Shown here: positions 19,501-27,161 of the stretch, piece after piece
How the letters are laid out: each line of letters starts with the position of its first letter
Numbering within the stretch: position 1 is the stretch's first letter
Assembly (NCBI RefSeq): GCF_002812045.1
Contig: NZ_NPEG01000005.1
Span: forward strand, 124,001 to 188,000
Direction of reading: 5' to 3'
DNA: 64,000 bases
Source: Leptospira haakeii
GTDB taxonomy: Bacteria > Spirochaetota > Leptospiria > Leptospirales > Leptospiraceae
The notes under the pieces: generated by a model
Database searches by the model: none
What the model was told of the DNA's origin: nothing
The model's input: the letters and a program-made list of their open reading frames with translations, nothing else
Translations under genes and position numbers: made by a program

Positions 19501-20529
19501 TTAGCGAAGTTGAATCACTTCCATAACTGAATCTCTTTGGATTTTTATTTCCTTCTCAAGAGTTTGCAAATACATAAAATTTTCGTCCATGTCGACGATC
19601 ACGCCTTCTAACGTCTCACCATTGGAGAGTAAGACCCTTTCCAATCTTTGGTATTCGTTAAACAGATCATCTTTATTGGAGAAGGATTTTTCAGAACTTC
19701 TTGCAATCTCATCTACATGAAGTTCTGAAAATTTAGACCCAAGGTCTTTATGCTCAGCTGAAGATAGGAAAGTTCGCTGAAAACCCTTTGCCTCCAGGCG
19801 AATCTTTTGGCCTGGCTGTAAAACTTGCTCTCCACGGTTCGGTTCGCTGACACTCTTTGTGGCTACCCTACCCTCTAACACGGAGACTATGGTTCCTTCT
19901 TTCAAACTTTCTCTTACTTCGAATTTTGTTCCTCTGACTTCTACCAAACCTGTTTCAGTTACGATCCTGAACTCATCTTTTTTGAGGTTCTTGTGTAGAT
20001 GAACTAAGATGCTTCCATTACGAAGCCGGAAAGATTGTTTTCCTTCTTTCATGATCTCGAGCTCTGTAGATTCTTCCAAGATCATACCTTCTCCCTTTGC
20101 AATGCTCAGGAAAAGTTTAGATCCGGGTTCAGTCTTTAAGATCTGGCCCGAACCGACAGATTCGCCTTCGTTTAAGGCTAGAAGTTTTTCGGAATCAGAA
20201 GAGAATAAGTATCCTTTTCCGATAATTTTAGTTACGGATATTCCAAGTTCATCCTGTACCGGAGCAACTTTAGGATTTTGTAAAATAAGAAACGTAAATG
20301 CTCCGATTAAAATCGCAGCTACAGAAGCAATAGTATATAATACCGGTTTTTTAAAGCTGATAACCTTAGAAGCTTGGGCCTTTTCGTAAATTTCTTCGAA
20401 AGATATATTGGACGGAGGGGAAACCCAAGATTTGGAAAGCATATCGGATAATTTATCGATAGAAGAACTGTATTCGTTCTTCTCACCTTCGATCGCCTTC
20501 CTAATTTTGTGTTCGAAATTTTCGTCCAT
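19501..20529 (-). CDS. FecR-type membrane protein, probable anti-sigma factor
   Basis: The N-terminal cytoplasmic part (about 1-55) is followed by one transmembrane helix (YTIASVAAILIGAFTFLIL) and a periplasmic FecR domain. The FecR hallmark is VRGTKFEV. The C-terminus carries an extra domain with LERVLLSNGETLEGVIVDMDENF, resembling a small beta-rich Sm-like element. The gene starts 26 bases after the ECF sigma factor stop, the usual sigma/anti-sigma arrangement. The ATG at 20529 (MDENFEHK) is preferred over the upstream start at 20541. The signal sensed is unknown. Confidence 0.85.
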   Translation of the reverse strand: MDENFEHKIRKAIEGEKNEYSSSIDKLSDMLSKSWVSPPSNISFEEIYEKAQASKVISFKKPVLYTIASVAAILIGAFTFLILQNPKVAPVQDELGISVTKIIGKGYLFSSDSEKLLALNEGESVGSGQILKTEPGSKLFLSIAKGEGMILEESTELEIMKEGKQSFRLRNGSILVHLHKNLKKDEFRIVTETGLVEVRGTKFEVRESLKEGTIVSVLEGRVATKSVSEPNRGEQVLQPGQKIRLEAKGFQRTFLSSAEHKDLGSKFSELHVDEIARSSEKSFSNKDDLFNEYQRLERVLLSNGETLEGVIVDMDENFMYLQTLEKEIKIQRDSVMEVIQLR

Positions 20530-20555
20530 TCTTCCCTTCAACAGTCTTCTTAGTA

Positions 20556-21080
20556 TTATTCCATCGGCAGAATTTGTTTATTTTTTGCGATCTCTACGAG
20601 CTTTCCGGTCGCCTTCACAACCAATCTTGATGCAGTTGCAATCGAGATCCCCATGATGTCCGCAATATCAGCCAACGTATATTTTTCTATATTCTTTAAT
20701 ACTAAAGCGTATCTTTCTCCTTCTTCTAATTCGTCCAAACAATCCATTAATCTGGACTCCAAGTCGGAAAGTTCCGTTTTTCTTTCGAAACTTTGTCCTT
20801 CTTCTCTATAAGTTCCCATATCGTCCGTTCCGGATTCTTTCACCGTAGAGAACTTCTTTGCATAGTTAATCGACCGATTTCTTGCGATCGTATATAACAG
20901 CTTTAGGGCTTGTTCTTTGTTTAAGTCGGAATTGGAATACTTCTTAAAAAAATTAAGAAACGTATCCTGCATGAGGTCTGAGGCAGTTTCTGGATTTCCG
21001 GTATACTTATACAAGAAATCAAAAATTCTCCCGTTGGATTCCCGGTACAGGGTCTCCATAAAATCTTTTCGGGATGCCAT
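20556..21080 (-). CDS. ECF-type RNA polymerase sigma factor
   Basis: A 174-residue sigma-70 family protein. Region 2 covers about residues 12-75 (ASDLMQDTFLNFFKKY, then LLYTIARNRSINYAKK). Region 4 is in the C-terminal third (ALVLKNIEKYTLADIADIMGISIATASRLVVKA). The linker is acidic. It is the first gene of an operon with a FecR-type anti-sigma candidate and a HAMP protein. ECF operons are usually autoregulated, but I could not identify the matching promoter motif upstream. Confidence 0.93.
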   Translation of the reverse strand: MASRKDFMETLYRESNGRIFDFLYKYTGNPETASDLMQDTFLNFFKKYSNSDLNKEQALKLLYTIARNRSINYAKKFSTVKESGTDDMGTYREEGQSFERKTELSDLESRLMDCLDELEEGERYALVLKNIEKYTLADIADIMGISIATASRLVVKATGKLVEIAKNKQILPME

Positions 21081-21507
21081 TACACAAAGATTCCAACTCG
21101 AAACGCTTAATTCAAGTAATTTCCGGCGGCTGTTCTAAACTATACCCTTTTCTCCTCTTCGCGAATGGGCTTTGATATTGATAACATATCGTGTCAGACT
21201 TTTTTACATGAATGAGAAAAATTTGTAGGAAGGTTTACATTTTTTCTGCTCTCCCAATTTAGAGAAGGAGAGCGCTGATGTAGATCGAACCTAGTTCGGG
21301 GAATTGGTTTCGCAATCGGGATGTGAGATAGGGTTTTGTAGTAACTTCGACGAGAGAAGAATTGATCATATTCACCTGTCGAAGATACTACATTTCATAA
21401 AATACACCAATTAAGAATGTGACATAATTTTATCCATTCAAACACTCCAGATCCTTCTCAATCGAACCGATAGAATTCGTATCTACCACCCAAGAATCCA
21501 GTTTCGA
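21081..21507. other. Non-coding stretch with repeat pair and hairpin
   Basis: The likely promoter region of the ECF operon is followed by about 400 bases without a convincing gene. It contains a perfect 7-bp hairpin (GCTCTCC at 21248-21254 with GGAGAGC at 21267-21273) and an inverted pair of the dispersed repeat at 21338-21391. No T-run follows the hairpin on either strand, so it is not a standard terminator. Confidence 0.6.
21335..21392. repeat. Inverted pair of the dispersed element
   Basis: GTAGTAACTTCGAC (21338-21351) and GTCGAAGATACTAC (21378-21391) are inverted with one mismatch, separated by 26 bases. They could form a 14-bp hairpin stem. Confidence 0.82.
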
Positions 21508-21816
21508 ATGAGTCGTGCCCTTCAAGTCTTAATCCTTTTTGTAGTAACTTCGACCATCCTATACACGCCCCTCCTCCATCCATCCCCAGAGGCCTCCTTC
21601 CCGAATGAAACTCCTGAATCAAAACCTCTCCTAAGAGTTCTCCCCGCTTTCAGAAAAGAAGAGTGTGACTGGGCAATTCGCTGGGATGTTTGCCTTCGAT
21701 GTGTTTCTAGTAGATACAGGTATGCTCAAAGGATACATTTTTATCCTTCTGGACTGTACAGGGAACATGGATGTTATTCTGAAGAAAAAGGTTTCTTTTT
21801 GATAAAAGAAGATTAG
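21508..21816 (+). CDS. Possible small secreted cysteine-containing protein
   Basis: This 102-codon ORF has a signal-like hydrophobic N-terminus (ALQVLILFVVTSTILYTPLL), then a domain with four cysteines (CDWAIRWDVCLRC and GCYSEEKG). Its core FVVTST is encoded by a copy of the dispersed repeat at 21538-21554. No good ribosome binding site precedes the ATG. The pattern of aromatic and cysteine residues looks more protein-like than a random ORF, but I do not recognise a family. It may be a young gene built on the repeat or a degraded remnant. Confidence 0.35.
   Translation: MSRALQVLILFVVTSTILYTPLLHPSPEASFPNETPESKPLLRVLPAFRKEECDWAIRWDVCLRCVSSRYRYAQRIHFYPSGLYREHGCYSEEKGFFLIKED
21538..21554. repeat. 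Copy of the dispersed element
   Basis: An exact TTTGTAGTAACTTCGAC copy lies within the N-terminal region of the small ORF 21508-21816. Confidence 0.85.
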
Positions 21817-21864
21817 GTAGGTGATAAAGAGCCGGAGTATTTTCCGGCCCTCTATTATTAGAAA

Positions 21865-22143
21865 TTACTTCTTACAAGTAGCAAGAGCTGCAAGTGATTT
21901 AGAAGATTTTAAACAAGTAAGATCGTATTTTCCAGTCATACACTCTTTGAGTAGGTGGCCGGAAATTTGACCTTGCATAGCTTTCAGTTTCTCTGCTTGC
22001 TCAGGAGTTTGACCAACAGCAAGATTGGAAATCAATTCGTTTACAACTGGATCACATTCTGCTTGGCTCACTTTAGCTCCGCCGCAAGAAATAAGACCTG
22101 CAAAAATTAGAATCGTAAGGATCGAAAAAAACGTGTTTTTCAT
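21865..22143 (-). CDS. Small Leptospira-type lipoprotein
   Basis: A 92-residue lipoprotein. The signal peptide ends in the lipobox LISC with Cys20 as the predicted acylated residue. The mature part is helical, with three further cysteines in ECDPVVNEL, LLKECMTG and LTCLKS plus one near the C-terminus, probably forming disulfides. It resembles the small helical lipoproteins found in multiple copies in Leptospira (families such as TIGR04454), though I cannot confirm which. An AGAGG ribosome binding site is present. It is probably monocistronic. Confidence 0.85.
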   Translation of the reverse strand: MKNTFFSILTILIFAGLISCGGAKVSQAECDPVVNELISNLAVGQTPEQAEKLKAMQGQISGHLLKECMTGKYDLTCLKSSKSLAALATCKK

Positions 22144-22295
22144 GCAAAGACCTCTGCGAATTTTTAATTCTATGTCGCTAATATTAGCCCGAGTCGAATC
22201 TCTAACTAGATAAAATCGAAAAATTCCAAAACGTTGGAGAATTCCGACAGTTTAACGACGAAGGCCATTCTAACGATTCCCATTCTATAGAAAAG

Positions 22296-24197
22296 TTATT
22301 TTTTAGTTGGAAAAATAGTTATGCCGTAATACGAAACGGACTTTTCTCCCTTGAAAGTGAGTATCCTTTTTTTGGAGTCATACTTCCAGCTTCCCGCGTT
22401 TACCAGTACATCAAATCCTTTTCCGTAATGTATTTCAGGAAGAAAAATTTCTGCTATTGGAATTTCATCTCCTTCTTTTCTGAAAGAATATTTGAACATG
22501 GATTTTTCCATATCGAAACTGATCGCTTCCGGATTTCCTTTGGTTCGGATCGGATAAGGCCTGGAGAAGGCTCTGACTGCCCTTCCCCCATCTTCATCTA
22601 TACTTTTAGGAGTGTCCAAAGAATAAAGAGAAAGGTCTTCTTCATTCCATCTATCTCCTAAACTGTGAGTATTATCAGGAGTATAATTCCAAAGTGTATA
22701 ATGTACGAAATTTTTCTCGATAGAAGTTATAATACGATCTAGAGAAGCTTCCAAGTGAGAATAATTTTTTGTTCGGAACGCCAAACGGCCATTCATGTCC
22801 ATTGGGATCCCTGTTTCTCCAATCACCGTAGGACAGTTATTCATCTTTTTGATAGAAACTTCTTTGATCATTCTGATCGTGTCTTCGTAAGCCTTCTCTA
22901 CATTCTTCTTTCCGAATATTGGGATTTGTTTGAAGATATGAACTCCGAACCAAGGAATAAAACGTTTGAACATCAAAACGGAAACATCATACCAATGAGT
23001 CGCGTTGATTACAGTTCCTTCTCCCTTTTTTGGTTTTTCGTCCCAGTCCAATTCTAAACTTCCCGGGTCCGATTCCACGAAGATGGAGAATTTTTTCTGA
23101 ACGGATTGAATTCTGGTCTTGAATCTTTTGATAAAAGGAAGCATGAATTCAGGATAGAATTCGATTTTTCTTCCTCTATACTTATTGAAATAATCAGGAC
23201 GAAGTAACATAGGAGCGCCATTCGGGTCGTAATCCCAAACTCCATGTTGTCTCCAAATACAATATTTTCCTTCCTGCCAAAGAGGAACAGACTTAAGATT
23301 TAATTTGGTTTTTCCTAAATTGAATCCGGTAAATCCAAGCATATAAGCATTATTTGCTCTTACAGTTCTTCCTTCAGACAAAAACATTTCTTGAAAAGGA
23401 GAAGTAGTCAGAACTTTACCAAAACCAAGTCCGGAAAATTCTCCAATATTCTTTTTACCGATCCATCCAGGAGAAGGTTCATTCAAAGAATCAAATCCTA
23501 ATACGTTTTTGTATTTAGCGACTTTCTTCGCAATTCTACACATTGCTTCTATATAATGATCTTGTAAAAAGGTTTCTACATTTTTACCATGAATAGATAA
23601 TTTAGGCGCGAATGTTTTTCCCCCAAAGAATAATGAGAACATTGTAGCACAGGCATACTTTTGGTAATTTAAAGGCCAGGACATTCTTCTATAATTCCTA
23701 CCTTGAAAATGATGAACAATTGCAGTATCGGAATCTTTAATGTTCTCTATATTCATTCCGACTTCTTCCAAAGTCCAACCGGGAGCTCCGTCCCCTCCTG
23801 TAAATCTGGACCAAACATCTTGGTGAGGATCTATAAAAACGTAGAACCCTTTCTTGTCGGCGAGTGCCACCATTCTTTCAATATAATCTAAATATGCCTG
23901 ATCGTATTTTCCTGGGCCCAAATGTTCCACTGCTTCCCAAGTAACAAGAAAGCGAAGAAAGTTAAATCCCCACTTCTTCAAACGATCTAAATGTTCTGCA
24001 GCTTCCTTCTCTTCTAAAGGTCTTCCGACGAAGGAAACTTTTCTATGATCGTGAAATGTCAAAGACTGATCAAAATGTGTAGTTCCATCCGGTTTGAATG
24101 GAAGTTTAGAACTTCCGGAAAGATTCACTCCTCTTAACTGAAGAATATATCCTTCTGAATCTATAAAATTTCCGTCTTCTACCTTGATTTCCAGCAT
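22296..24197 (-). CDS. Glycoside hydrolase family 5, endoglycoceramidase-like
   Basis: A 633-residue retaining glycosidase of the GH5 (TIM-barrel) type. The N-terminal LRGVNLSGSSK and WGFNFLRFLVTWEAVE are typical, followed by DPHQDVWSRFTGG. The acid/base Glu240 lies in SLNEP and the nucleophile Glu461 in VIGETG. The HQDVWSR region and long insertions are like endoglycoceramidases or related GH5 enzymes acting on glycolipids. A C-terminal beta-sandwich-like domain closes the protein. No signal peptide is seen, which is unusual for an enzyme acting on extracellular glycans. It follows the patatin gene by six bases, suggesting a joint role in glycolipid turnover. Confidence 0.88.
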   Translation of the reverse strand: MLEIKVEDGNFIDSEGYILQLRGVNLSGSSKLPFKPDGTTHFDQSLTFHDHRKVSFVGRPLEEKEAAEHLDRLKKWGFNFLRFLVTWEAVEHLGPGKYDQAYLDYIERMVALADKKGFYVFIDPHQDVWSRFTGGDGAPGWTLEEVGMNIENIKDSDTAIVHHFQGRNYRRMSWPLNYQKYACATMFSLFFGGKTFAPKLSIHGKNVETFLQDHYIEAMCRIAKKVAKYKNVLGFDSLNEPSPGWIGKKNIGEFSGLGFGKVLTTSPFQEMFLSEGRTVRANNAYMLGFTGFNLGKTKLNLKSVPLWQEGKYCIWRQHGVWDYDPNGAPMLLRPDYFNKYRGRKIEFYPEFMLPFIKRFKTRIQSVQKKFSIFVESDPGSLELDWDEKPKKGEGTVINATHWYDVSVLMFKRFIPWFGVHIFKQIPIFGKKNVEKAYEDTIRMIKEVSIKKMNNCPTVIGETGIPMDMNGRLAFRTKNYSHLEASLDRIITSIEKNFVHYTLWNYTPDNTHSLGDRWNEEDLSLYSLDTPKSIDEDGGRAVRAFSRPYPIRTKGNPEAISFDMEKSMFKYSFRKEGDEIPIAEIFLPEIHYGKGFDVLVNAGSWKYDSKKRILTFKGEKSVSYYGITIFPTKK

Positions 24198-24203
24198 TGG
24201 ATC

Positions 24204-25088
24204 TTAATCTTCCCCGAATTGGATTTTTGCGTCTTCATATCCGCGGCTGATCAGATAGTCCGCTTGCACTTGAGAGAAATTTAATATACTTCCAAAACCG
24301 AGAGAAGTCCGCGGCCCGATCACTCTTATCTTATAATCCGTTTTTTCGGGTTCTGAGAAAGATAATAATGATTTAGTGAATCCCTTCTTCTTATTATCCT
24401 TTTGTTTCTTTTGATATTGTAAGTTTGCCATAATAGTCTGGAAAGATCCAATCAAAGAAAGTTCGAACACCCTCTCTAAACCGTCCCTTCTGTTGCGTGG
24501 AAGCCCCATATTCACTCCTCCCACAGGAGACAACAATACTACTACTATCTCTTTTGCGCCTCTTTCTACGGCGGGAAGGATCGGGACATTCGCCATCACT
24601 CCTCCATCCCAATGAGGTTTTCCATCCACATATTGCCAAGGAAAGATCAAAGGTATGGCAGAAGAAGCCATCACATGTTCTATATCTATATCTTTGTTCC
24701 CGAAAAAAACAAGTTCTGCGGTCAGTATATTTACCGCTGTGATGATAATCTCCATCGGATTCTTTCTCATATTACGAAAATCTAATTGAGAATAGAGTAA
24801 ATATTTTAAGGGGGTTGTGTCCGCTAATGGAGAAAATCTACGAAAGATTAGGTCCAGAAAATCGTTCCAGATAGAATATTTCATCACCTTCTGGATTTCA
24901 ATGGATTTCCAAAGGTCTATGATCCTTGCTGCATTCATTCCGCAGCCTAATGCAGAGGCTGTGATCGCTCCCACGGAAGTTCCGCAGACTACATCCGGTT
25001 TGAATCCGATTTCTTCCAAATATTTTAGGACCCCGGCATGATATGCGCCACGTGCGCCCCCGCCGGATAATACTAAAGCCCGCTTCAT
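24204..25088 (-). CDS. Patatin-like phospholipase
   Basis: A 294-residue lipid acyl hydrolase of the patatin/RssA type. The oxyanion-hole motif GGGARGAYHAG is at about 9-19, the nucleophile Ser38 lies in GTSVG (36-40), and the catalytic Asp161 in DGG (161-163). No signal peptide or autotransporter domain is present, so it is probably cytosolic. It is followed closely by the GH5 glycosidase gene, and the two probably form an operon transcribed from the 25.1 kb region. Confidence 0.92.
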   Translation of the reverse strand: MKRALVLSGGGARGAYHAGVLKYLEEIGFKPDVVCGTSVGAITASALGCGMNAARIIDLWKSIEIQKVMKYSIWNDFLDLIFRRFSPLADTTPLKYLLYSQLDFRNMRKNPMEIIITAVNILTAELVFFGNKDIDIEHVMASSAIPLIFPWQYVDGKPHWDGGVMANVPILPAVERGAKEIVVVLLSPVGGVNMGLPRNRRDGLERVFELSLIGSFQTIMANLQYQKKQKDNKKKGFTKSLLSFSEPEKTDYKIRVIGPRTSLGFGSILNFSQVQADYLISRGYEDAKIQFGED

Positions 25089-25161
25089 TCCAAATATGAT
25101 CCTGCCGAAGTCAGTCTTAGGTTCCTCAGGTAAATTTCAAGACGGAATATTGATTTGGAAG

Positions 25162-25278
25162 TTTGTAGTATCTTCGACGATTTCACACGAGTTCGTCTTA
25201 GAGCAAGTATAGTTAGCTAATATAGGCTTAAGATTTGGGAGAAAGATTGAATTTTGGAATTGATGTCGAAGTTACTAC
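25162..25278. repeat. Inverted pair of the dispersed element upstream of the patatin gene
   Basis: GTAGTATCTTCGAC at 25165-25178 and GTCGAAGTTACTAC at 25265-25278 face each other across 86 bases. They lie 75 to 190 bases upstream of the patatin start, in the space between it and the RNA-like locus. Confidence 0.8.
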
Positions 25279-25329
25279 GGAATTAGCATCAGGGAATTCC
25301 CCCGAACCTTCAGTAACATCTAAAAAGGA

Positions 25330-25548
25330 AGAAATTAAAACCTCCTGAGTGTCTGCGTCTAGCTATGCTAAATGCCCGAAAGTGACCAATTCTCGGAACT
25401 CAGAAAGGCCAGTGGTCTGATGGTATTGCAATAGGTCCAAGAGGGCCTTTTTGCAGGGGCCTGGGCTATTGCTCAGCCACCTCACAGGTCATTTTCTTGC
25501 TGCAACTGTCGCTACTCAACTAAACCACCTCCTTTAACGTGTGGCCAG
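25330..25548 (-). ncRNA. Candidate structured transcript with leader ORF (uncharacterised)
   Basis: The stretch from about 25340 to 25545 is visibly richer in G and C than its neighbours and carries no long ORF. On the minus strand it starts at a strong promoter and can fold into several hairpins. These include GGCT/AGCC (25464-25478), an alternative stem GCAATAG/CTATTGC (25428-25434 with 25466-25472), GACCA/TGGTC-type pairing near 25385-25415, and TAGC/GCTA near 25360. The first two hairpins cannot form at the same time. It does not match what I know of RNase P, SRP, tmRNA or 6S RNA. The boundaries are guesses. Confidence 0.5.
25466..25519 (-). CDS. Possible 17-residue leader peptide
   Basis: A TTG-started mini-ORF encodes MSSDSCSKKMTCEVAEQ and ends at TAG. 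Eight bases before it lies AAAGGAGGTG (25526-25535 on the plus strand), which is an essentially perfect match to the 16S rRNA tail. The promoter is about 25 bases further up. The stop codon falls where two alternative hairpins compete, as in attenuator leaders. The frame continues after TAG for 21 more sense codons. There is no homology evidence. Confidence 0.45.
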   Translation of the reverse strand: MSSDSCSKKMTCEVAEQ

Positions 25549-25576
25549 ACAGTATTCTGTCGCATTAAAAAGTCAA
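25549..25576 (-). promoter_or_regulatory. Strong sigma-70-like promoter of the candidate RNA
   Basis: On the minus strand TTGACT (25576-25571) is separated by 16 bases from TACTGT (25554-25549). The A/T-rich spacer and the following pyrimidine/purine step fit transcription starting near 25542, just before the ribosome binding site of the mini-ORF. Confidence 0.55.
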
Positions 25577-25582
25577 GAAATG

Positions 25583-25600
25583 TCCGTATTTTTTTACGGA
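25583..25600. other. Short dyad with a T/A loop
   Basis: TCCGTA and TACGGA form a 6-bp stem with a loop of six T (plus strand) between the MFS terminator and the RNA promoter. It could be part of the terminator region or an upstream element of the promoter. Confidence 0.4.
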
Positions 25601-25611
25601 TTTCAGAAACA

Positions 25612-25638
25612 AGTTTCCTAAACGTAACTTAGGAAACT
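25612..25638 (-). terminator. Terminator-like hairpin of the MFS gene
   Basis: AGTTTCCTAA (25612-25621) and TTAGGAAACT (25629-25638) form a perfect 10-bp stem with a 7-base loop. The TAA stop of the MFS gene lies inside the stem. The tail on the minus strand is TGTTTC, only weakly T-rich. Confidence 0.55.
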
Positions 25639-26849
25639 ATTTTCACCTTTCTGGATAGATAGAGAGCGAGAAGATTAAAACCTACCGCGAAATAACCTAC
25701 TATATCAAATCTTTCGAAAGTTCCATTCGGCAATTGGATCAAGATCGCTCCAGCAAGAAGTGCTCCTATACCTGTAGCCACACTCTGTAAGCTAGAATTC
25801 ACGGACATGAAACTTCCCCTAACCTCAGGTCGAATAGCAGAAGTTAACATCGCCATCGAAGGAATAACCCGACCGGATACCAGTACCATGAAAACTGTCG
25901 TAACTCCGAGAGCCATGTACACCGGCAAATCCTTAGGCAAATGGGTAATCGCAAGAATAGGAAGTAAAGCAAGAAGAACTAAGATCAGAAATACCTTATG
26001 CTTTCCAAACTTATCCGACAAGAACCCTACGATCCAAGAAGAAACAAAAGTACAGATCCCACCGATCTCATAGATATGGCTAACCTGGGTCTTTGTGAAA
26101 CCCATATTCCTTTCCATATAGACAGCTATCGAAGTTACGACAGTAAATCCACCCAAGATCACGCTCATAAAAAACGCCAGAGCGACCAAATGATCCCTTT
26201 TAGAAAGCACACCAATCAGTTGGCTGAAATCCGCTACCTTCTGTTTTTCCATTTTAGAAGGAAGACTAGGTAAATATAGAACAGCAAGAACCAGGATCGG
26301 AAGGCCTAATACCACGATAAATGCAAATGTATAATTCCAACCTGAGGTCATAGCTATCCGTATACCGGAAGGAACTCCTAAAACGGAAGCGGCAGAGAAT
26401 GCACCCATTACCCCTCCCATAGCCTTCCCTCTCTTTTCGATCGGGAAAACATCACCTATGATAGAAAGAATAACTCCACTAACCATTCCTCCAAAAATCC
26501 CCGCAACAATCCTTGCAAAAAGAAGAAATGAATATGTATGAGCAACCGCGCAAAGCGCAGTTCCTACCAAAAAGCCTACATATAAAAAGATAGCAGCAGA
26601 CTTACGGTTGAAACGATCTATAAAGTTAGCTCCAACCAAAGCCGCAATTGCAGCAGCAAAAGAGTAAGAAGAAAGCACTAAGGAAAACATCGCAGTATCA
26701 ATCTGGAATTGCTTCAAAAAATAATCCTGAAGCGGGAACATGATCATAAAATCCATGATATTCGTGAATTGAATACTCGCAAGAAGCAGGATTAGGAATA
26801 ATTCATGACGAACTATTTTTATTTTAGGAAGTGAAGCAACGGATTCCAT
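25629..26849 (-). CDS. Major facilitator superfamily transporter
   Basis: A 406-residue inner membrane protein with about twelve hydrophobic helices. The early motif GANFIDRFNRKSAAIFLY corresponds to the MFS loop 2-3 signature, and a similar DKFGKHK pattern occurs near 285 in the second half. The fourth helix region has GGVMGAFSAASVLGVPSG, like drug/H+ antiporters of the DHA1 type. The substrate cannot be told. It faces the diguanylate cyclase across a 312-bp divergent intergenic region. Confidence 0.92.
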   Translation of the reverse strand: MESVASLPKIKIVRHELFLILLLASIQFTNIMDFMIMFPLQDYFLKQFQIDTAMFSLVLSSYSFAAAIAALVGANFIDRFNRKSAAIFLYVGFLVGTALCAVAHTYSFLLFARIVAGIFGGMVSGVILSIIGDVFPIEKRGKAMGGVMGAFSAASVLGVPSGIRIAMTSGWNYTFAFIVVLGLPILVLAVLYLPSLPSKMEKQKVADFSQLIGVLSKRDHLVALAFFMSVILGGFTVVTSIAVYMERNMGFTKTQVSHIYEIGGICTFVSSWIVGFLSDKFGKHKVFLILVLLALLPILAITHLPKDLPVYMALGVTTVFMVLVSGRVIPSMAMLTSAIRPEVRGSFMSVNSSLQSVATGIGALLAGAILIQLPNGTFERFDIVGYFAVGFNLLALYLSRKVKIVS

Positions 26850-27161
26850 ATACTTACCAAGGTTTTTTAGGCGAGTTATAAAGAGATAATTTTTTAGAAG
26901 ATCCTAATTTTGCTCATATAAAATTCTTCTTACAAAGTTTGGAGCCTAAATAAATCCGGACTGATCGCCTAGAATCGAGTTCAATAAATTTCTGAACAAA
27001 ATAGAAAGGCGATTTTAAAGCGGATTTGAATGACGAATCGACACCCGAGTTTATTTCCACGCTAGATAAATAATTTTCCGATTTTTGTTACTCGGATTTT
27101 TCACTTCCTTTTTCAAAAGCGTATAAACCCAAATCTTCATCCGTCTATCTGAATATCTATT
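26850..27161. other. Divergent intergenic region with nested dyads
   Basis: No gene is seen. The 312 bases hold the promoters of the MFS and diguanylate cyclase genes. A nested dyad is present: ATCGCCT (26964-26970) with AGGCGAT (27007-27013), enclosing GTTCA (26979-26983) with TGAAC (26993-26997), followed by TTT. It could be a small terminator or RNA hairpin. Confidence 0.5.

Noticed and set aside
21248..21273. Perfect 7-bp hairpin as a terminator
   Set aside because: There is no T-run on either strand, so it is mentioned only as a dyad.
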